A DNA stretch of 48,812 nt from Chloroflexota bacterium. GTDB taxonomy: Bacteria; Chloroflexota; UBA11872; UBA12225; JAJDUF01. The stretch covers positions 1-48,812 of the forward strand of contig JAJDZR010000266.1 of assembly GCA_022824545.1 (NCBI GenBank), written 5' to 3'. Below, one piece after another: positions 44,492 through 48,812 of this stretch. Position numbers and translations under genes: made by a program. The notes below the pieces were generated by a model. The model saw only the letters and a list, made by a program, of their open reading frames with translations, did no database searches and was not told the origin of the DNA. How positions within the stretch are numbered: the stretch's first letter is position 1; each line of letters opens with the position of its first letter.

Positions 44492-45178
44492 TCATGCCGG
44501 GCGCTCTCCGAACAGTGCCCGGCCGACGCGCACAAGCGTAGCGCCCTCTTCAATGGCAATCGGGTAGTCCTCCGTCATGCCCATCGAGAGATGACGCCAG
44601 GGATGCCCGGCGGCAGCCGCATTGAGCTTGCGGTGGAGGTCTGCCAACTGGCGAAACCACGGCCGGACCGCCTCGTGGTCAGTCACTTGCGGCGCAATGG
44701 TCATCAGACCTTCGAGCGCCACACCGGATTCTCCCGCCAGCGCCGCCACGGCTGCGCCAACTTCCTCCGGTGCAAAGCCGGACTGCGAAGTCTTCCCGGT
44801 CAGGTTGACCTGGAGCAGCATCCGTATGGACTGGCCAGCGGCGGCGCGTGCCGCGAGGCGCTTCCCTAGCCGCACCGAGTCAACGCTGTGAATCATGTCG
44901 AACAGGCCGGCACAGACCTTCGCTTTGTTCGATTGCAAATGGCCGATGAAGTGCCACTCGATATCCGCCGGTAGCTTGCCGATCTTAGGCTGCGCTTCCT
45001 GGACCCGATTCTCCCCGAAGACGCGCAGCCCGGCGCCATAAGCCTGCTCGATGATGTCGGTCGGCACGGTCTTCGTCACTGCGACCAGCTTGACCTCGGC
45101 CGGCGACCGATTCGCGCGCTTACACGCTTCCGCAATCGTGCCTTTGACGTGAGCAACACGGTCGAATAATGCAGACAT
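44492..45178 (-). CDS. yggS: YggS/PROSC family pyridoxal phosphate homeostasis protein
   Basis: 'KLVAVTKTVPTDIIEQAYGAGLRVFGENRVQEAQPKIGKLPADIEWHFIGHLQSNKAK', 'HLSMGMTEDYPIAIEEGATLVRVGRALFGER'. Confidence 0.96.
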   Translation of the reverse strand: MSALFDRVAHVKGTIAEACKRANRSPAEVKLVAVTKTVPTDIIEQAYGAGLRVFGENRVQEAQPKIGKLPADIEWHFIGHLQSNKAKVCAGLFDMIHSVDSVRLGKRLAARAAAGQSIRMLLQVNLTGKTSQSGFAPEEVGAAVAALAGESGVALEGLMTIAPQVTDHEAVRPWFRQLADLHRKLNAAAAGHPWRHLSMGMTEDYPIAIEEGATLVRVGRALFGERPA

Positions 45179-45372
45179 GCACTCTTTCCGGGAAGGACTA
45201 TGCGATGACCCCTGATTCTAGCACACCCTTTACGTCTCACCCCCTGCTCCACCACCTGGAACGGGGAGTCTGTCGGAGGCTGTCAATCTGCCGTAGTTGA
45301 CGCGCGTGCTGCCATAGCCTACGCTATGCGTACTGTTGCCGCCGGAAGACTGCCGGACAAGGGGTGAGATTG

Positions 45373-46224
45373 ATGGGTACGGTACGGATCGTCACCGATA
45401 GCATGGCTATGCTGCCGCCGGAGGTGGTCGAGCAGCACGGCATTACGGTTGTGCCCGCGCATGTCTCCTTTGGCGATGACCGCTACACGGAAAACGTGAA
45501 CCTCACGAACGAGGAGTTCTATGCCCGGCTGCGTACCGATGACACCCATCCCACGACCTCGCAGCCGTCGCCAGGCGACTTCCAGCAGGTGTACGAGGCA
45601 CTGGCTGCTGAAGCGGACACCGACAGTATCGTAAGCATTACCGTATCGGCAAAGCTCAGTGGCACCTACAACTCGGCGCGCGCCGCCGCTCAGACCATGA
45701 CCGGCCCGCGCATAGAGGTCGTGGACACCGGTCTCGCGGCGCTGGCCGAGGGCGCCTTGGTGATCGAAGCCGCACGGTTGGCAGCAGCCGGCGCCGATGC
45801 CGACGCGGTGCTGGCGCGCGTGAGCGAGCTACAGCCCTACTGCGGCGTAGCGTTGACGCTCGATACGCTGGATTATCTGCATAAGGGCGGACGCATTGGC
45901 CGGGCACAACATATGATCGGGAGCCTGCTCCGCTTCCGGCCGGTGCTGCACTTGGATGCTGGCGAACTGGCTCCGCTGGCTCGTCCCCGCACGCGGAGGA
46001 AAGCGGTAGCTCACTTGATCGAGTATGCCGCCGAGCGGGCCGGTGGCAACGAGCTGGCAATGGCCGGCATCCTCCATGCCGCTGCTCCGGATGGCGCCGC
46101 GGAGCTACGCCGGCAAGTTGAAGCCCGGTTTCGCATCGGCGAGCTTTACATGGGCGAAATCGGACCGGCCATCGGCTCGCACGTGGGGCCCGGTGCAGTC
46201 GGCCTGTGCTTCCGTACCCAGTGA
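45373..46224 (+). CDS. DegV family (fatty acid-binding) protein
   Basis: 'VRIVTDSMAMLPPEVVEQHGITVVPAHVSFGDDRYTENVNLTNEEFYARLRTDDTHPTTSQPSPGDFQQVYEAL', 'YLHKGGRIGRAQHMIGSLLRFRPVLHLDAGEL'. Confidence 0.95.
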   Translation: MGTVRIVTDSMAMLPPEVVEQHGITVVPAHVSFGDDRYTENVNLTNEEFYARLRTDDTHPTTSQPSPGDFQQVYEALAAEADTDSIVSITVSAKLSGTYNSARAAAQTMTGPRIEVVDTGLAALAEGALVIEAARLAAAGADADAVLARVSELQPYCGVALTLDTLDYLHKGGRIGRAQHMIGSLLRFRPVLHLDAGELAPLARPRTRRKAVAHLIEYAAERAGGNELAMAGILHAAAPDGAAELRRQVEARFRIGELYMGEIGPAIGSHVGPGAVGLCFRTQ

Positions 46225-46313
46225 TCCTCGTCGTCACGGGGGAGGTAACCACCGTCCCCCTGCCACAGCGGGGGGACCATAGGGGGGCGGTATATCCCTC
46301 GGCCGGCCCCGTC

Positions 46314-46811
46314 TCAGAGCCGCTGCCGCTCGACCGTCAGCGCAGCGAGGTCTACCAGTGCCCAGCTTGGCGCGCCGAGTCGGCCCATCACCTCGCCGGG
46401 ATTGACCAGGAGCGTCGGCCGCGGACCGACGCGGGCCGTTTCGTAGACGTGCGTGTGTCCGCAGAACACCACGTCGTAGCTGCCGCTGGCGGCTAAGTCA
46501 TAGCCCAAGTCCGTGTAGTGGACGATGGCGGCTTGGCGCCCGCCTAGCTCCACTCGACCGACTTCCCCATGGAGGGACACGTGGGGATGCTGACCGGCGA
46601 TGGTGAGCAGCAGCATCCGGTCGCCATCGTTGTTGCCGAAGACGGCATGAATGGGTCCGGCGTAGCCCTCGGCCAAAGCCGCCAGCGTAAACGGCGCGCA
46701 GAAGTCGCCGCAGAACACCAGCGCCTCTGCGCCGCTCTCCCGGACGGCGGCCAGCGCCTTGGCGAGCTGATCCAGGTGATCGTGCGTATCGGACAGGACG
46801 GCAACCTTCAT
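46314..46811 (-). CDS. YfcE/MJ0936-type metallophosphoesterase
   Basis: 'MKVAVLSDTHDHLDQLAKAL', 'FCGDFCAP', 'VFGNNDGD', 'DVVFCGHTHVYETARVGPRPTLLVNPGEV'. Confidence 0.93.
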   Translation of the reverse strand: MKVAVLSDTHDHLDQLAKALAAVRESGAEALVFCGDFCAPFTLAALAEGYAGPIHAVFGNNDGDRMLLLTIAGQHPHVSLHGEVGRVELGGRQAAIVHYTDLGYDLAASGSYDVVFCGHTHVYETARVGPRPTLLVNPGEVMGRLGAPSWALVDLAALTVERQRL

Positions 46812-46878
46812 CGTGGCGTGCTCCCTTCAGTATCATAGTAACGGTCTGCCGACTTGGCCGGTAGGTGAGGGGGAGACC

Positions 46879-47658
46879 ATGCGTGAAGCGTGGGTCAGCA
46901 TTCTGGCCAATCTCGTCGCTCTCGTCGCCATCTATAGCGCCTTTTCGATCGCTATTACCATCGCGCAGGCGCTCGGACCAGCCACTCCGATCAATCAGGT
47001 GCTCACGCTGGCCGGCGCCGTCGTGCTGGGGTTGGTGGGCGTATCCGGTGCGCTGTTCAAGCTCAGCGACTGGTTCGCACGTCACGTCGAGATCGGCGAG
47101 GAGGAGTTGCCGTCGCCGGATGCAGCGCACCCGGCTCCTGGAGACCCGCAGCATGCTCGGGGCGCTGCCCTAGACGCAAGCACAGTATATTATGGGATTG
47201 GCGGCCTGCGGTTTCGCCTGGAGTCCCAGGCGTTGATGCGGCAGCACCTCTTCGGACTAGGCGGCCCACCCTGGTACGAGCCGTTGTGGGCGCTGATCGT
47301 GCGCGTCGCCGCGACCGGCTTGTGGGTCTACGTGGCGCTTTTTGTCGGTGTCTGGGCACTCGGCCAGGCGACCCTTTGGTTCTCAGAGCTTGCTGTGTCG
47401 CCTGGATTGCTCAACGCGGTGATTGCGGTCGTGCTCTGCGTGGTCACCGCTGTGATGCTACTCCTGCCGGCGTGCCTCGCCGGCTGCGCGGCCTACTGGT
47501 CCTGGTTTGTCTGGCGCGGCGACTGGCCGGCGTGGCGCAAGCTAGGGATGACTTTGGCGCTCCTAGCCAGCGGCTACCTGGTAAGCGGTGCCCTTGGCTC
47601 CCTGATTCAGACGGTAAATAGCACGCTGACAACCTTGCGCCACACGCTGCTCATCTGA
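46879..47658 (+). CDS. Hypothetical membrane protein
   Basis: Multiple hydrophobic segments; ATG 46879 preceded by AGGGGGAG. Confidence 0.65.
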   Translation: MREAWVSILANLVALVAIYSAFSIAITIAQALGPATPINQVLTLAGAVVLGLVGVSGALFKLSDWFARHVEIGEEELPSPDAAHPAPGDPQHARGAALDASTVYYGIGGLRFRLESQALMRQHLFGLGGPPWYEPLWALIVRVAATGLWVYVALFVGVWALGQATLWFSELAVSPGLLNAVIAVVLCVVTAVMLLLPACLAGCAAYWSWFVWRGDWPAWRKLGMTLALLASGYLVSGALGSLIQTVNSTLTTLRHTLLI

Positions 47659-47752
47659 GCGGACCTAACCCCCAACCCCTTCCCTCCAGGGAAGGGGAGT
47701 CCGCGCGACGACCGGCCGGCCGCTGCGGCGGGAAGACCATAGGGGGACAAAC

Positions 47753-48541
47753 TTACGCCAGACGCGACTCGACGGCGCGGCGGCGCATAGGTGAGTCGGC
47801 GAACACGGCATCGCCGCCGTCCACGTTGACGGCCAGGCCGGTGACCCAAGCCGCCTCGTCGGAGGCCAGCCAGAGCGCCGCATAGGCTACGTCGGCGGCG
47901 TTGCCGAGCCGGTCGAGTTGGCGTGCGGCCGGGCTGACGCGCCCATCCTCACTCTCCGCCAGCTGCTCCCACATGATGCCCGGGCACATCGCGTGGACGC
48001 GGATATTCTTCGGGAACAGCTCACGCGCCAGGTTACGGGCGGCGCCGATCAGTCCCGCTTTCGCGGCGGCGTAGGCGCTATTTGCATCCTGAACGACCAG
48101 ATCGGCGGCCGACACGGTGATGATGCAGCCCCCACCAACTGCTTCGAGGTGCGGCACTGCCTGGCGGGTCAGCCAGTAGAGCGAGCGCAGATTGTTGGCG
48201 AGTGCCCCTTCCCAGAAGTCCGCCGGCAGCGATTCGACGGCATACTTGGGCGTGAAGAAGCCGCCGGCGTTGTGATACACGATGTCGAGCTGCCCAAAGT
48301 TCGCCACCGCCGCCTGGATTGCACTCTGCGCGCCGGCCTCGGTGCTCACGTCGGCCTGCACCGCGCGGGCCGCGCCGCCAAAGCGCTCGATCCGCTCGAC
48401 GGTGCCGGCGGTGCTCCCTGCGCCGCGAGCCACGACCACCACCTTGGCGCCCTCTTGGGCAAACAACGTCGCTACCGCCCGGCCCATGTTCGGCCCTGCC
48501 CCGGCCACCAGTGCCACTTTGCCCGCCAATCGTCCCGCCAT
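47753..48541 (-). CDS. Short-chain dehydrogenase/reductase (SDR) family oxidoreductase
   Basis: 'GKVALVAGAGPNMGRAVATLFAQEGAKVVVVAR', 'DIVYHNAGG', 'SAYAAAKAGLIGAARNLARELFPKNIRVHAMCPG', 'VTGLAVNVDGGDAVF'. Confidence 0.93.
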   Translation of the reverse strand: MAGRLAGKVALVAGAGPNMGRAVATLFAQEGAKVVVVARGAGSTAGTVERIERFGGAARAVQADVSTEAGAQSAIQAAVANFGQLDIVYHNAGGFFTPKYAVESLPADFWEGALANNLRSLYWLTRQAVPHLEAVGGGCIITVSAADLVVQDANSAYAAAKAGLIGAARNLARELFPKNIRVHAMCPGIMWEQLAESEDGRVSPAARQLDRLGNAADVAYAALWLASDEAAWVTGLAVNVDGGDAVFADSPMRRRAVESRLA

Positions 48542-48590
48542 TGCTGTTCCCTCCGTTGCGTGGTTGGGCGAGGCGATCAGCCGTGCGCCC

Positions 48591-48812
48591 CTAAGGTTTC
48601 TCGGCAACCAGGATGATATGCCGGCTCTCGCGTGTCAACTCGCCACCGCTCCAATCCCCGTAGTATGCAACCGGCCGCAGCCCGGCGGCTGCGACCATCC
48701 GCGTCAGCTCCGTCGCCGTGTAGAGACGCACAGCCAGCTTCACCTGGCGACGCTGCCCCTCCTCGTACCAGGTCAACTCCGTCCGGTTGAGGCCGCGCAC
48801 CGGATCGAAGGA
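48591..48812 (-). CDS. SAM-dependent methyltransferase, C-terminal part (gene runs off the window)
   Basis: 'LNRTELTWYEEGQRRQVKLAVRLYTATELTRMVAAAGLRPVAYYGDWSGGELTRESRHIILVAEKP' resembles methyltransferase C-termini; 5' end beyond 48812. Confidence 0.65.
   Translation of the reverse strand, partial: SFDPVRGLNRTELTWYEEGQRRQVKLAVRLYTATELTRMVAAAGLRPVAYYGDWSGGELTRESRHIILVAEKP

Noticed and set aside
1-48812. CRISPR arrays, rRNA, IS elements/transposases, prophage genes
   Set aside because: No regularly spaced direct repeats, rRNA-like sequence, transposase/integrase or phage structural genes were recognised.

Overview
A GC-rich bacterial chromosomal window, probably Chloroflexota-like (inference from gene content and repeat style, not tested). 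It carries about 45 mostly housekeeping genes: GPH/MFS transporter; MarR plus two ABC exporters; uvrC; L,D-transpeptidase; NYN protein; pyrG; tRNA-Trp; sppA; three large envelope-glycosylation-type membrane proteins; glmS; M23 peptidase; XRE-MBL fusion; selB; methyltransferase; mobA; NUDIX; Uma2; D-2-hydroxyacid dehydrogenase; UDG; cupredoxin; yqeK; PIN + AAA ATPase pair; birA; secG; tpiA; stand-alone AICAR transformylase; hisIE-hisF-hisA-hisH; DUF167; yggT; yggS; degV; phosphoesterase; SDR. The most exciting observation is an ArsC/Spx-like thioredoxin-fold gene directly downstream of glmS (minus strand, 21155..21517). The ORF track truncates it because its catalytic Cys codon is an in-frame TGA (21476..21478), giving ...NFYHRQG-U-TS-C-TKAKAAL.... 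The TGA is followed 15 nt later by a perfect 8-bp hairpin with a GGC loop (GCGAAAGC-GGC-GCTTTCGC), which matches the general layout of a bacterial SECIS. The selenocysteine-specific elongation factor SelB is encoded about 5 kb away. I therefore predict an unannotated selenoprotein with a U-x-x-C redox motif. Secondary leads are an overlapping AAA-ATPase/PIN-nuclease cassette between birA and yqeK, a structured 78-bp intergenic inverted repeat between pyrG and the NYN gene, a palindrome-bearing insertion in mobA, and several families of dispersed intergenic repeats that have invaded or extended coding sequences.
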